Assembly: GCA_934169925.1 (NCBI GenBank)
Contig: CAKPOO010000013.1
Coordinates: 1 to 22,648, forward strand
Length of the DNA stretch: 22,648 nt
Direction: 5' to 3'
Source: an uncultured Clostridia bacterium
Lineage (GTDB): Bacteria > Bacillota > Clostridia > TANB77 > CAG-465
Part shown: piece after piece, positions 14,150-22,311 of the stretch
How the letters are laid out: each line of letters opens with the position of its first letter
Numbering within the stretch: the first letter of the stretch is position 1
Notes under the pieces: model-generated
What the model saw: the letters and a program-made list of their open reading frames with translations, nothing else
Databases searched by the model: none
Told to the model about the DNA's origin: nothing
Program-made: the position numbers and the translations under genes

Positions 14150-14178
14150 ATTTTAACACTTTTTATGTAAGAAATCAA
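14150..14178 (-). promoter_or_regulatory. Promoter of the 13620 gene
   Basis: Minus strand: TTGATT (14178-14173), 17 bases, TAAAAT (14155-14150) with TGT before it, giving a leader of about 70 bases. Confidence 0.62.
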
Positions 14179-14206
14179 TAAAAACGTAGTGACACTAAAT
14201 ATTTTA

Positions 14207-15220
14207 CTATTTTAAATAAAATTCAACACTTCCTTTATTTCCTTCATTTTTTATCTTAGCATATGCACCATTAATTATTGTAAATTGTGGAGCAACATGT
14301 CCAATATCTGCATTTAAAATAATTGGTACATTTAATTTTGCAAAGGACTGCATAATCGCCTCTTTAAAAGTAATATCATAATAACTTTTATTTGTAAGAC
14401 TTCTACCAAAAACTATTCCATTTACATACTTTAACCACCCAGCTTCATTTAATCTAAAAAATGCTCTAATTAATTGTTCTAAAGTAAGTTCACAATTATC
14501 AAAATACCAAATAATACCATCATCTTTGTATTTTTCTATAAATTCTTTTGTTTTATCAAATCTTGTACCAACAATTTCTATTAATATATCAATACACCCA
14601 CCAATTATTCTACCTTCAAATTCAATACTTTCTTTATTTTCTAAATTTCCCCATTTATCATCACTGTCCAATACATATTCTTCATCACCAACTTTATATT
14701 CAGTAAAAGTTGATGCGTATTTTTCAAAACTTTCTTGTTTTATTATATCTCCTCTTAATATTTTTATATTATTTTCTAATGATTCATGAAATTTTTTCAT
14801 AGAAAATGTTTTAAAATTATTTGAATATATTGTAGCAATATCTAAATTTGTAGTTATAATATATAAAAGACTTGTTGGATCTGAGTAACCTTGAATCCAT
14901 TTTGGATTTCTAGCTATAACGTCAAAATTAATATATGGCAACATCTCACAAAGAAAATCACCTCCACTAAGACTAATTATTAGGTCACAATTTTTATCTT
15001 CAAGTAAAGTTTCAAATTCTTCATTTCTTTTTTTACCAGTTGTGCTTCTACCCATATTACTTGTGTGACAAGAATCCATTACTCTTATTTTAAAATTTCT
15101 TTTTTGCATATTTGAAACAGCAAAATTTAATCTTATTTCATCTAAATTGCAAGAGTTTCCATCAGATGGTGCAAAAACTCCTATTTTACTTCCATCACTT
15201 AAAAATTTAGGATAAATCAT
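14207..15220 (-). CDS. S66 family LD-carboxypeptidase-like serine peptidase
   Basis: A 337-residue member of the LdcA/MccF family. These enzymes cut the L,D bond in muropeptide tetrapeptides during peptidoglycan recycling; the MccF branch inactivates microcin C-like compounds. Seen: KIGVFAPSDG at the N-terminus, ISLSGGDFLCEMLPYI, the nucleophile in GYSDPTSLLY (S113), the triad glutamate in FDNCEL (E244), and the triad histidine in DIGHVAPQ (H307), so it should be active. It has no signal peptide and is cytoplasmic. The MccF branch and LdcA cannot be separated with confidence; the GYSDPT form and the solitary location leave both open. The ATG follows AAAGGTGGGG. Confidence 0.9.
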   Translation of the reverse strand: MIYPKFLSDGSKIGVFAPSDGNSCNLDEIRLNFAVSNMQKRNFKIRVMDSCHTSNMGRSTTGKKRNEEFETLLEDKNCDLIISLSGGDFLCEMLPYINFDVIARNPKWIQGYSDPTSLLYIITTNLDIATIYSNNFKTFSMKKFHESLENNIKILRGDIIKQESFEKYASTFTEYKVGDEEYVLDSDDKWGNLENKESIEFEGRIIGGCIDILIEIVGTRFDKTKEFIEKYKDDGIIWYFDNCELTLEQLIRAFFRLNEAGWLKYVNGIVFGRSLTNKSYYDITFKEAIMQSFAKLNVPIILNADIGHVAPQFTIINGAYAKIKNEGNKGSVEFYLK

Positions 15221-15255
15221 AAAATCCCCACCTTTCTATTTACACATTTATTTTA

Positions 15256-15284
15256 ATATTATCATTTTATATACTTTTTTTCAA
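15256..15284 (-). promoter_or_regulatory. Promoter of the S66 peptidase gene
   Basis: Minus strand: TTGAAA (15284-15279), 17 bases, TAATAT (15261-15256). Confidence 0.6.
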
Positions 15285-15313
15285 TAAAATACTTTTATTA
15301 AAATTTATAATAG

Positions 15314-15343
15314 TTGTAATTTTTCATCGTTTTATAGTATAAT
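15314..15343 (+). promoter_or_regulatory. Promoter of the HAD-MATE-HD operon
   Basis: TTGTAA (15314-15319), 18 bases, TATAAT (15338-15343), back to back with the S66 promoter. Confidence 0.58.
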
Positions 15344-15391
15344 CAACTTAGTTTTTAAACTAAAATATATGATATTACGTAGGAGGATTAT

Positions 15392-15862
15392 ATGATTGAA
15401 AAATTAAAAGGAAAATATGTATTTTTTGATGTTGATGGTACTTTATCTGAATATAGGTATAACGACAAATTATACGGTGGTAACTGTTCTGAACTTGGAT
15501 CACAGTCACTTGAAGACATATTATTTAATGATTTATATTACACAGCTAGACCTTTAAAAACAATGCAAAAAGTAATAGAAAAATTAGATAGTGATAAAAT
15601 ATTTATTTTAGGAGCTGCTACATCCAATACAGAAACAGCACAAAAATACAAATGGTTAGAAAAAAATTATCCAAATTTTAAAAGAGAAAATATATTTTTT
15701 ATATGCTCTACTTTATTAAAACCAGAAGTTATAATCGAATATTGTAAACATTATAACATTGATCTAAAACAAGCTGTATTTGTAGATGATAGACTTGATG
15801 TCTTAAGAAAAGCAGAAACATTAGGTATAACAGCATATCATCCAAGCTCTTTTACAGAATAA
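15392..15862 (+). CDS. HAD-superfamily phosphatase
   Basis: A 156-residue HAD hydrolase. Motif I FFDVDGTLSEYRY (D13, D15), motif II about T77-S78 in LGAATSNTE, motif III lysine about K110 in STLLKPEVI, motif IV VFVDDRLDVLRK (D132, D133). The small cap between motifs I and II (residues 20-60, with GGNCSELGSQSLED) suggests a small phosphorylated substrate. All catalytic residues are present. The ATG follows TAGGAGG. It leads an operon with a membrane transporter (8 bases on) and an HD hydrolase, so it probably acts on the same small molecule or nucleotide pathway. It is unrelated in detail to the HAD at 1944. Confidence 0.86.
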   Translation: MIEKLKGKYVFFDVDGTLSEYRYNDKLYGGNCSELGSQSLEDILFNDLYYTARPLKTMQKVIEKLDSDKIFILGAATSNTETAQKYKWLEKNYPNFKRENIFFICSTLLKPEVIIEYCKHYNIDLKQAVFVDDRLDVLRKAETLGITAYHPSSFTE

Positions 15863-15870
15863 GTAAAAAA

Positions 15871-17055
15871 ATGAAAAGATTATTAAAAATTAGTTTTGAT
15901 TTATCACTACTTTCTTTTATACCAATACTTTCATGGTTTCTGCTTGGTATAATTGTTGATAAAAATCTAATTAATATTTTTACTTTAACTTATCCATTAC
16001 AGTTTATATATTACATTTTAAAATCTATATTTTCAACTGGTGCAAATATAAATAAAGAAAAAGATAATAATAAAAATGCAGTAATGTCGGGTATGATTAT
16101 AGGAAGCATTTTTTCAATAATTATCTTTTCTATAATACTGATTAATATAGATAAATATATTAATTTTATGAATATGGATATTAAAACCTATAAAATTTTT
16201 GCTATATATTCTGTATTAGAACTTTTTATTAGTTTGGAATTTGCTATGATTTTAAATAAGTTATACTATGAAGAGAAAAATACTTTAGCAAACAAATACT
16301 CTATAATATTTAATCTATTAAATTTTGCTTTGCTAATTTTTACATCTTTAATAACAAAAAATCAAGTTATTATAATTACAACTACACTAATTCCACTATT
16401 CCTATTTACTATCTACATTTATATAAAAAATAGTGATAAATTTAAATTACAATTTGATATTATAAAATGTATAAAGTATGATTCTGTAGAACTATTTAAT
16501 AATGTTGCATTTTTCTTGATATTTTTATTTGGACTAAGCAATGCTTTAGAATTTGGTGCAAAATTTACAAATGCACTTACTTTTATAGCACTTATAACAG
16601 ATACACAGTGGGATACTATAGATTCAATTGTTACTGCTGCAACTATTGATATTAGTAAAAATTGTTTTAACTATAAAGAACATATAAAAAATGCATATAA
16701 ATTAATAAGTTTATTATTTTTAACAAGTGTATTTATGTTTGTTATTCTATATGGTTTTTATGATTTAGACTTTAAAATCACAATGATTTATTTTGGATTT
16801 GAAATTGTTAATTTTATTATCTACCCTATATACAGAATTAAAACTTGTTACTTACAATTAGAATGGTCACCTTTAAAAACAACATCAAATAAAATTGCTG
16901 CATCTATTTTAAGAATGTTCATGTCACTTTTAAAAACACCATTTTGTACAGGAATTGGACAAGTGTGTTCATCAGTATATCAATTTATTAGTGTTAGCAT
17001 ATTTTTTAAATTAAATTTTAATGTTGATAAATCTGGTAATGTAACAAAAAAATAA
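15871..17055 (+). CDS. MATE/MOP-like multi-helix membrane transporter
   Basis: A 394-residue integral membrane protein of about ten to twelve helices. The layout (a first helix pair, a long loop with EKDNNKNAVMSG, pairs of helices, a mid-protein charged loop) resembles Na+-driven MATE efflux proteins of the MOP superfamily, and features such as LITDTQWDTIDSIVTAATIDI occur in a related uncharacterised clade. It is somewhat shorter than a typical 440-460-residue MATE. It lacks a good ribosome site: the start codon is eight bases after the HAD stop with only AAGTAAAAAA between, so it is probably translated by coupling. The substrate is unknown; its two enzyme neighbours suggest a phosphorylated metabolite. 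Confidence 0.72.
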   Translation: MKRLLKISFDLSLLSFIPILSWFLLGIIVDKNLINIFTLTYPLQFIYYILKSIFSTGANINKEKDNNKNAVMSGMIIGSIFSIIIFSIILINIDKYINFMNMDIKTYKIFAIYSVLELFISLEFAMILNKLYYEEKNTLANKYSIIFNLLNFALLIFTSLITKNQVIIITTTLIPLFLFTIYIYIKNSDKFKLQFDIIKCIKYDSVELFNNVAFFLIFLFGLSNALEFGAKFTNALTFIALITDTQWDTIDSIVTAATIDISKNCFNYKEHIKNAYKLISLLFLTSVFMFVILYGFYDLDFKITMIYFGFEIVNFIIYPIYRIKTCYLQLEWSPLKTTSNKIAASILRMFMSLLKTPFCTGIGQVCSSVYQFISVSIFFKLNFNVDKSGNVTKK

Positions 17056-17070
17056 AAAAGGAGAAAAAAT

Positions 17071-17682
17071 ATGATATTAAATATTAATGAAGCATTAAAT
17101 TTACTAAATTCTTGTAAAGATCCAAATAAAAATAATGATTGGATCAAACATTCAATTTGTGTTGGAGATACTGCCACAAAAATTGCAAAAGCTTTAAATT
17201 TAGATGAAAATTATGTAAAAACACTTGGATACATTCATGATATTGGTAAAAAATTTGGTATAAATGCAAATGAAGGAGTATTACCTCATGCAATAAATGG
17301 ATATAATTATTTAAAATCTCTTGGATATGATGATGAATATGCAAGAATATGCATATTTCACTCTTTTTTAAATAATGATATTGATTGTTTAGCAAATGAT
17401 AGAGATTACACAGACAAAACAAATGAAAATTATGAATTTGTAAAAAATTATATAAAAAAAGAATATACTATTTATGAAAAAATAATAAATTTATGTGATT
17501 TAATGTGTACTACTAAATTGCAAACCTTAGACAAAAGATTAATTGACTTACTATTAAGACATGGTGTATATAAAAATACACATTATCATATAGTTGAAGC
17601 TGTAAAATTAAAAGATTATTTTGATAATTTATTAGGATATAATTTATATGATTTATTCCCAGAAATAAAAGAAAATTTATAA
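17071..17682 (+). CDS. HD-domain phosphohydrolase
   Basis: A 203-residue cytoplasmic HD protein. Residues visible: NDWIKHSICVGDTATKIA (H27), the paired GYIHDIGKKFG (H56, D57), LPHAINGYNYLK (H73), ICIFHSF (H97) and the last aspartate in NLCDLMCT (D143). This is the HD-domain pattern of metal-dependent phosphomonoesterases and nucleotidases, with the extra histidines that allow a second metal. The substrate is not identifiable. The ATG follows AAGGAG. It is the last gene of the HAD-MATE-HD operon, 15 bases after the transporter, and ends at a strong terminator. Confidence 0.9.
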   Translation: MILNINEALNLLNSCKDPNKNNDWIKHSICVGDTATKIAKALNLDENYVKTLGYIHDIGKKFGINANEGVLPHAINGYNYLKSLGYDDEYARICIFHSFLNNDIDCLANDRDYTDKTNENYEFVKNYIKKEYTIYEKIINLCDLMCTTKLQTLDKRLIDLLLRHGVYKNTHYHIVEAVKLKDYFDNLLGYNLYDLFPEIKENL

Positions 17683-17701
17683 AAATAAATTATAAATAAC
17701 G

Positions 17702-17736
17702 AAAAGATTCCATATTCTTTAATATGGAATCTTTTA
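17702..17736. terminator. Terminator of the HAD-MATE-HD operon
   Basis: AAAAGATTCCATATT-CTTT-AATATGGAATCTTTT, a perfect 15-bp stem followed by TTATT on the plus strand; its A-run also serves the converging acyltransferase gene. Confidence 0.92.
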
Positions 17737-17763
17737 TTAACTTTTAAGAAATATATAATAAAT

Positions 17764-18774
17764 CTATCTTTCTTTTTTCTCTTTCATATCTATATTTTCT
17801 TTTTGTATCATTTGTTCAAATCCAGGTGTACTTCTTACATAACCTCTAAAATTTAAATACATTTTTGGATCTGTATCATATGTAAGTTTTTTATCATAAT
17901 ACTTTTCATATGCAGATTTACAAAATTCAAAATTTTCATTTCTCATATCTACAGTATTTTGTGCAAGTGTTTTATCTTCTTTAGAATATATTGGTTTACC
18001 CATGTAAATTGTATAAGAAGCAGATTCTTTATCTTCTTTATGCCCTATAAACATTGGAATTACAGGTACATTGGCTTGTGTTGCCCACCTATATGCACCA
18101 TATTTCATTGGCTTTGGTTTTTGGTAATTTTCCCACATTGCCTGCTCAGAACATACTAAAACAATTTTTCCATCCTTTAAAATTGTTTTTGTACTATCTA
18201 AAAACATTTTCATAGTATCCATATTTTGACTTAGTGGTAATGTTCTTCCAAATTTAAAATAATCGGCAACAGGTCCTTCTGGAAAATTAGTATAATTTCC
18301 TTCTCTTGTAACTTTAAATAATTCTTTGTCTATACCTAAATTGTGAATTGTACTTTCTATAGCAAATGTATCTAAAGGATTAAAATGATTTACAGTAATA
18401 ATTGCACCTTGTTTTTTATCTTTTAAAATTTCAAGATTTTCGGCTCCCTCCACACCATCTATTTTTAATTTACCACTTGATATTGCATCTTTTATACAAT
18501 CATCTGACCATTTATTTGCTACGTCATATTTATCTTTATTTTCCTTTTTTACTTTTAAATAATCTAAATCTTTATCATCTGGCATTAACACCTTAGTTTT
18601 AGGATCTAAATTAACATCAACATCAAAAACACCAATTGTTTCAAGGTATTTTATTCTTTTTTCAACAGGTAAATTATAAAAGCCTAAATTTTTTAATACC
18701 TCAATTCTTTGCAATACAGTTAAACTATAAAAACATTTTAAATTTCCATCTTTTAATTCATTAAATTCTTTCAA
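17764..18774 (-). CDS. PlsC-like acyltransferase with N-terminal helical repeats
   Basis: A 336-residue soluble protein. The C-terminal two thirds are a PlsC/LPLAT-type acyltransferase: motif I ITVNHFNPLD (H130, D135), a GRTLPLS block like motif II, LVCSEQAMWENY where family members have F-P-E-G-T (motif III), and VPVIPMFIGH (motif IV). These enzymes move an acyl chain to lysophosphatidate or another acceptor at the membrane. No membrane helix is seen. Residues about 17-54 hold two copies of a 17-residue unit (QRIEVLKNLGFYNLPV and EKRIKYLETIGVFDVDV). The start is a TTG at 18774 eight bases after AAGGAG, so translation may be weak. It is the last gene of the cluster at 17764-20996, 31 bases after the gene before it. 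Confidence 0.78.
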   Translation of the reverse strand: MKEFNELKDGNLKCFYSLTVLQRIEVLKNLGFYNLPVEKRIKYLETIGVFDVDVNLDPKTKVLMPDDKDLDYLKVKKENKDKYDVANKWSDDCIKDAISSGKLKIDGVEGAENLEILKDKKQGAIITVNHFNPLDTFAIESTIHNLGIDKELFKVTREGNYTNFPEGPVADYFKFGRTLPLSQNMDTMKMFLDSTKTILKDGKIVLVCSEQAMWENYQKPKPMKYGAYRWATQANVPVIPMFIGHKEDKESASYTIYMGKPIYSKEDKTLAQNTVDMRNENFEFCKSAYEKYYDKKLTYDTDPKMYLNFRGYVRSTPGFEQMIQKENIDMKEKKER

Positions 18775-18805
18775 TTAAATTTCTCCTTCCATAAAAAAAT
18801 AAAAG

Positions 18806-19243
18806 CTACTTTCTTTTAAAAACACATTTAATTTTATAAATTAACTTAGAAAATATATTTTTTTCTTTATATTCAACAATAGCACTATCTTTTACCACAT
18901 TATTTTCTTCTTGTACCTTATTTTTAAATATATCATTATTACTATATTTTTCTTCATTATTTTTTTTACGTTTAGTGTTTTGTACAGATATTATTTTTTC
19001 TTTTTGTTCTAAAGTTGCCCAATAATCTCTAAAAAGAATAGCTATTATTATTCTTGTTACTTCAGAAACATTTTGTTCTTGTAATGTTTTATTTGGATCA
19101 TAATTAAATTTATTTTCATTACTTGCATTTTTCTTAAACATATTTAGCATATCTACAGGTATCTTATTAATATCTTTTTTATCAACATGTTTTAATATTT
19201 CTAAGACTTCACTATACGCTATTTTATACTCATCAGTTAACAC
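18806..19243 (-). CDS. Unknown charged protein, basic C-terminus
   Basis: A 145-residue soluble protein. The N-terminal half is a compact helical domain: EYKIAYSEVLEILKHVDKKD, NKIPVDMLNMFKKN, NYDPNKTLQEQNVSEVTRI, then IAILFRDYWATLEQKEKII. A charged, low-complexity linker follows and the protein ends in a basic amphipathic helix, FSKLIYKIKCVFKRK, suited to membrane or nucleic-acid contact. I do not know its family. The GTG at 19243 is preceded by AGGAG ten bases earlier. It lies between the ART-like protein and the acyltransferase in the same orientation, so it is likely part of their shared unit. Confidence 0.72.
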   Translation of the reverse strand: MLTDEYKIAYSEVLEILKHVDKKDINKIPVDMLNMFKKNASNENKFNYDPNKTLQEQNVSEVTRIIIAILFRDYWATLEQKEKIISVQNTKRKKNNEEKYSNNDIFKNKVQEENNVVKDSAIVEYKEKNIFSKLIYKIKCVFKRK

Positions 19244-19310
19244 AGTAATTCATCTCCTTGCTTCTTATAAACCTTTAAAAATATATTGTTTATAAATCTC
19301 CTCAAACTTC

Positions 19311-20996
19311 CTATTTATATTGATTCTCTAATATATCATTATTTTTTCTATTTTCTATCATTTGTTCATTTATCTGACTTTCTACAATATCCATTTTTAT
19401 TGGATCTTTTTGAATATCTACTATTTCTTTTCCAAGTTTTTGTGGATCTACATTTTCTTTAATATCTTTATTTATTGCTTCAAAATACGGTACTTGTGTA
19501 TCAAAGAAATTTTCAACATAATTTTCATCTAATTTATCAAATCCATCCATACCAATAATGGCATTACCATTTTCGTCATATTCAAAATAATCCATTATCT
19601 GTCCTTTTTCATATTGATCAATTACTGTTTTTCTGCTATTTTTTGTTATTTTAAAAGTAATTTTTCCATCTATAACACTGTAATACATCTCATTACCTTT
19701 ATCATCTTTTTGATATACATATTGTTCTTGTTGTCCTGTAATTTTATTAAAACGATTTATATTTTTTCTTTGATATTCTAAATTTGAACCAATTCCTTTT
19801 GACACTTCATTCATAGAATATATTCCATCTTCGTTTTCTAAAGTGCTTATTGTTTCAATTTCATTTTTTCCTGTTTTAATATCATCCTTAATAGTAATAG
19901 TTCTATTTCCTAACTTTTTTCCTGAATAATCTGTAAGTACTTGTTGTTGTGTTTCTATATAAACATTATTATCTTCAATAATTGAATATCCAGGTTGACC
20001 TAAATTTTTTTCTGAATATACTTTTTCTTCTAATTGTTGTTTTAAACTATTATACATAAGATCTTTTTTATCAAACATAGTTGTTGTATATTCTTCATTT
20101 CCTTTTATTTTATTATTTACAAACTTTTCTTTTTTATCTTTATTAGTTGCAATATCTTTATCTATAATATTAATTATCTCTTCAATTTCTGATTTTCCAT
20201 TAATTTTTTCTTTTATAGATTGTAAATATTCAAGCGTAGTAAAATCAATATTTTCTTCATCTTTTGAATAAGCAACTTTCATTAAGTACTTTATATAATC
20301 ATCAGCAGAATCTGGTTTAAATTTTTGAATATCCACATCCATTATCCCACCTATTTTATATATTTCTTTTAATACTTTTATTTTATTAGAGTTTAACCAA
20401 AAATTTTCCTTTGACCTTAAAGACTCAATTTTTGTTTCAAATAATTCTAATCTTTCCTTTCTTTTCTCAACTTTATTTATTATTTCTTCTTTTACTACAC
20501 TAACATCATCTATTTTAATCATTTCTGAATCATGTAATGTATCTGGACCTATTTTTATTGTATCAATAGAATAATTTGAAGCAGGAACAGATTCACAAAT
20601 CCATTCATTACCACCCATACCATTATTATAGTGTCCTTTTAAATATGGAGCAATCCATGGCTTATGAACATCAAGTCCATCTGTATTAATTTTATACACA
20701 ATACCAATAGATGGAATCATTACCCTTTCTCCATAATCACCAAACTTAACATTTTTATTTATTGGTGTACCATCATTCATTTTTACAGCAGCATAAGCAT
20801 TTTTTGCAACAATATCATGATCTGTCATATATACGCCATATTCATTACCATCTTCGACAGTTTTCCTACCTTTTTCATCTATTTTAGGAGAATGTGGAGG
20901 TTTTAAATCAACTCCTGAAAGTTTAAAATTCTTAAATAATTCATAGTTAATTTTAACACCTCTATATAAAATTTTAGGCTTTTCTTCATTATTCAT
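19311..20996 (-). CDS. Large protein with ADP-ribosyltransferase-like N-terminus
   Basis: A 561-residue protein. Residues 1-165 resemble the ART fold of RSE/DUF3990-like toxins and effectors: an ILYRGV strand (R12), a GVYMTDHDIVAKNAYAAV segment (about 54-71) where family members carry the S-T-S or Y strand, and GGNEWICESVPASNY (E131, E135), the region of the catalytic glutamate. A helical, Lys/Glu-rich centre (165-310) leads to a beta-rich C-terminal part with NEDGIYSMNEVSKGIGSN, FNKITGQQEQYVYQK and FEYDENGNAIIGMDG. No signal or membrane helix is present. The ART call rests on three motif positions, not on an alignment, and the central Ser-Thr-Ser is not seen. The ATG follows GAGGAGG. It is first of three minus-strand genes. 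Confidence 0.75.
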   Translation of the reverse strand: MNNEEKPKILYRGVKINYELFKNFKLSGVDLKPPHSPKIDEKGRKTVEDGNEYGVYMTDHDIVAKNAYAAVKMNDGTPINKNVKFGDYGERVMIPSIGIVYKINTDGLDVHKPWIAPYLKGHYNNGMGGNEWICESVPASNYSIDTIKIGPDTLHDSEMIKIDDVSVVKEEIINKVEKRKERLELFETKIESLRSKENFWLNSNKIKVLKEIYKIGGIMDVDIQKFKPDSADDYIKYLMKVAYSKDEENIDFTTLEYLQSIKEKINGKSEIEEIINIIDKDIATNKDKKEKFVNNKIKGNEEYTTTMFDKKDLMYNSLKQQLEEKVYSEKNLGQPGYSIIEDNNVYIETQQQVLTDYSGKKLGNRTITIKDDIKTGKNEIETISTLENEDGIYSMNEVSKGIGSNLEYQRKNINRFNKITGQQEQYVYQKDDKGNEMYYSVIDGKITFKITKNSRKTVIDQYEKGQIMDYFEYDENGNAIIGMDGFDKLDENYVENFFDTQVPYFEAINKDIKENVDPQKLGKEIVDIQKDPIKMDIVESQINEQMIENRKNNDILENQYK

Positions 20997-21027
20997 ATTT
21001 ATCCTCCTCGATCACATACTAATAAAA

Positions 21028-21047
21028 AAAATTAGATATCTAATTTT
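21028..21047. promoter_or_regulatory. Perfect 20-bp palindrome in the leader
   Basis: AAAATTAGATATCTAATTTT lies between the promoter and ATG of the ART-like gene. On the minus strand a run of eight T follows, so the RNA could form an attenuating hairpin; as DNA it would suit a dimeric repressor. Confidence 0.6.
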
Positions 21048-21059
21048 CGACATATAGAA

Positions 21060-21088
21060 ATTATATCAAATAACATATGTTTTTTCAA
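21060..21088 (-). promoter_or_regulatory. Promoter of the ART-like gene cluster
   Basis: Minus strand: TTGAAA (21088-21083), 17 bases, TATAAT (21065-21060). Consensus in both boxes except one base; among the best promoters in the window. Confidence 0.72.
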
Positions 21089-21130
21089 ATAAAATTGATA
21101 TTTTCTACTTTATTATTAAATTTACTTTTA

Positions 21131-21168
21131 TACAAAAAATAAACTAGACACTAAAAAGTATCTAGTTT
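21131..21168 (-). terminator. Terminator of the 21180 gene
   Basis: AAACTAGA...TCTAGTTT (21141-21148 with 21161-21168) plus an inner ACT/AGT pairing, followed on the minus strand by ATTTTTTGTA. Confidence 0.85.
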
Positions 21169-21179
21169 ACTTTATATTT

Positions 21180-21959
21180 TTACTTACAATTTAAATAAAG
21201 AAGATATAACAAATTAGAAAATTGCATTATTGAAATTTTATCATTTTTTAAATCAGAATAAATAGTATCAACTATTCTCTTACAAAAATCATTATCATCA
21301 ATAAGCCCTTTAGGAACAACGATATCTACTTTTGGATGCTTTTTTGGAGTCAAAGAAAAATCAGCATCGTAATAATAAATAGTAGGTTCAGAAATGATTT
21401 TAAAAGCACAATGCATTGCTATATCAACATTTATATAAAATTTACTATCTTTTGCTTTTGTAACTTTTTGGTTTTCTTTTGATATAATTATAGGATTATA
21501 TATAATACCATAAACTAAACAGCTAGCTAAAATAAAACTATCTAATTCTTTAATATTTCTTCTTCCGCATATATATTTTTTACAATAATCAAAAAAAACT
21601 AAATATTCAAGACTCGTATCAATATCAAAAGATTCTATTTCATCTTTGCTATATTTTTTTAATGTTTCTTGAACTTGATCATCTACTAATTCAATATAAT
21701 ATTTATACCGCTCTTTAATATATGATAATATCTCAGCTTTTTTATTTTTCTCATCATTATCTGCATCTTTTAATAACACTACAAGACTTATTACAGTATA
21801 TAAAACACAACCAACAAGAAAACCTATCTTTACCTTTATACTAATACTATTATTAAATAAAATCATAAAAGTTCTACTTACAAGTATTAACCAATTTAAA
21901 AACAAAAATACACCAAAAATTCTTTTTAAGTAACCCTTCTTAACTTTACTAATATGCAT
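21180..21959 (-). CDS. Membrane-anchored orphan with large cytoplasmic domain
   Basis: A 259-residue protein. Two closely spaced hydrophobic helices (about 12-33 and 43-61) form an N-terminal membrane hairpin, so the remaining 190 residues are cytoplasmic. They are mostly helical: a KAEILSYIKERYKYYIELVDDQ helix, FDYCKKYICGRRNIKELD, then CLVYGIIYNPIIISKEN, YINVDIAMHCAFKIISEP, and a C-terminal helix ending FSNLLYLLYLNCK. I see no known catalytic motif and name no family. The start is the ATG at 21959 because AGGAGG lies eight bases upstream; a GTG two codons earlier is too close. A consensus promoter precedes it and a terminator follows, so it is a single-gene unit. Confidence 0.75.
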   Translation of the reverse strand: MHISKVKKGYLKRIFGVFLFLNWLILVSRTFMILFNNSISIKVKIGFLVGCVLYTVISLVVLLKDADNDEKNKKAEILSYIKERYKYYIELVDDQVQETLKKYSKDEIESFDIDTSLEYLVFFDYCKKYICGRRNIKELDSFILASCLVYGIIYNPIIISKENQKVTKAKDSKFYINVDIAMHCAFKIISEPTIYYYDADFSLTPKKHPKVDIVVPKGLIDDNDFCKRIVDTIYSDLKNDKISIMQFSNLLYLLYLNCK

Positions 21960-22026
21960 ATTCACTACCTCCTGAAAAATTATTTTAATTTAGATTTTAA
22001 TATTAACCTACAACACAGGATTATAA

Positions 22027-22041
22027 AACTTTACGTAAGTT
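22027..22041. promoter_or_regulatory. Near-palindrome at the transcription start of the 21180 gene
   Basis: AACTT-TACGT-AAGTT, centred on TTACGTAA, begins directly past the -10 box. Position suits an operator; there is no direct evidence. Confidence 0.4.
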
Positions 22042-22070
22042 ATTATACCATCATTTATTAACATTTTCAA
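22042..22070 (-). promoter_or_regulatory. Promoter of the 21180 gene
   Basis: Minus strand: TTGAAA (22070-22065), 17 bases, TATAAT (22047-22042) with TGG before it. Confidence 0.7.
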
Positions 22071-22079
22071 TTTTTTTAC

Positions 22080-22311
22080 ATTTCTCTATCATTTTATTTA
22101 ATAAGTATATAGAAAAAATTGTTATATACTATACAATTTTTAAAAATAATAATTTTATTTTATGAAGAAAAATATGAGAAATGGTATAGATACTTATAGT
22201 GTTATTACAAATTTATGAATTATTACAGTGTTAAAAAATCAATATAAAATCATATTAGTATTTAAAAATTTTAAAATATGGTATATTATAATACCGTAAA
22301 GGAGATTAAAT
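22080..22311. other. AT-rich gene-free spacer
   Basis: Contains an AT-only inverted repeat (AAAAATTGT / ACAATTTTT, about 22115-22143), overlapping a second (AGTATATA / TATATACT), and TATAAT-like boxes just before the ribosome site of the 22312 gene (e.g. 22287-22292), too close to it for a normal leader. A better placed pair is TTACAG near 22224 with TAAAAT near 22246. No credible gene. Confidence 0.4.

Noticed and set aside
14526..14789. Plus-strand 87-codon frame
   Set aside because: Antisense shadow of the S66 peptidase; low-complexity Ser/Leu translation.
12000..15400. Prophage or tailocin remnant
   Set aside because: No capsid, tail, integrase or lysis gene is present; only the beta-rich pair is loosely suggestive.
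17144..17422. Minus-strand 92-codon frame rich in His/Leu
   Set aside because: Antisense shadow of the HD gene at 17071; composition is not protein-like.
489..20996. NADAR protein and ART-like protein as a toxin-antitoxin pair
   Set aside because: They lie about 18 kb apart in different transcription units; known DarT-NADAR pairs are adjacent.
22162..22218. 18-codon plus-strand frame (MKKNMRNGIDTYSVITNL)
   Set aside because: No ribosome site and too short to support; left as spacer.
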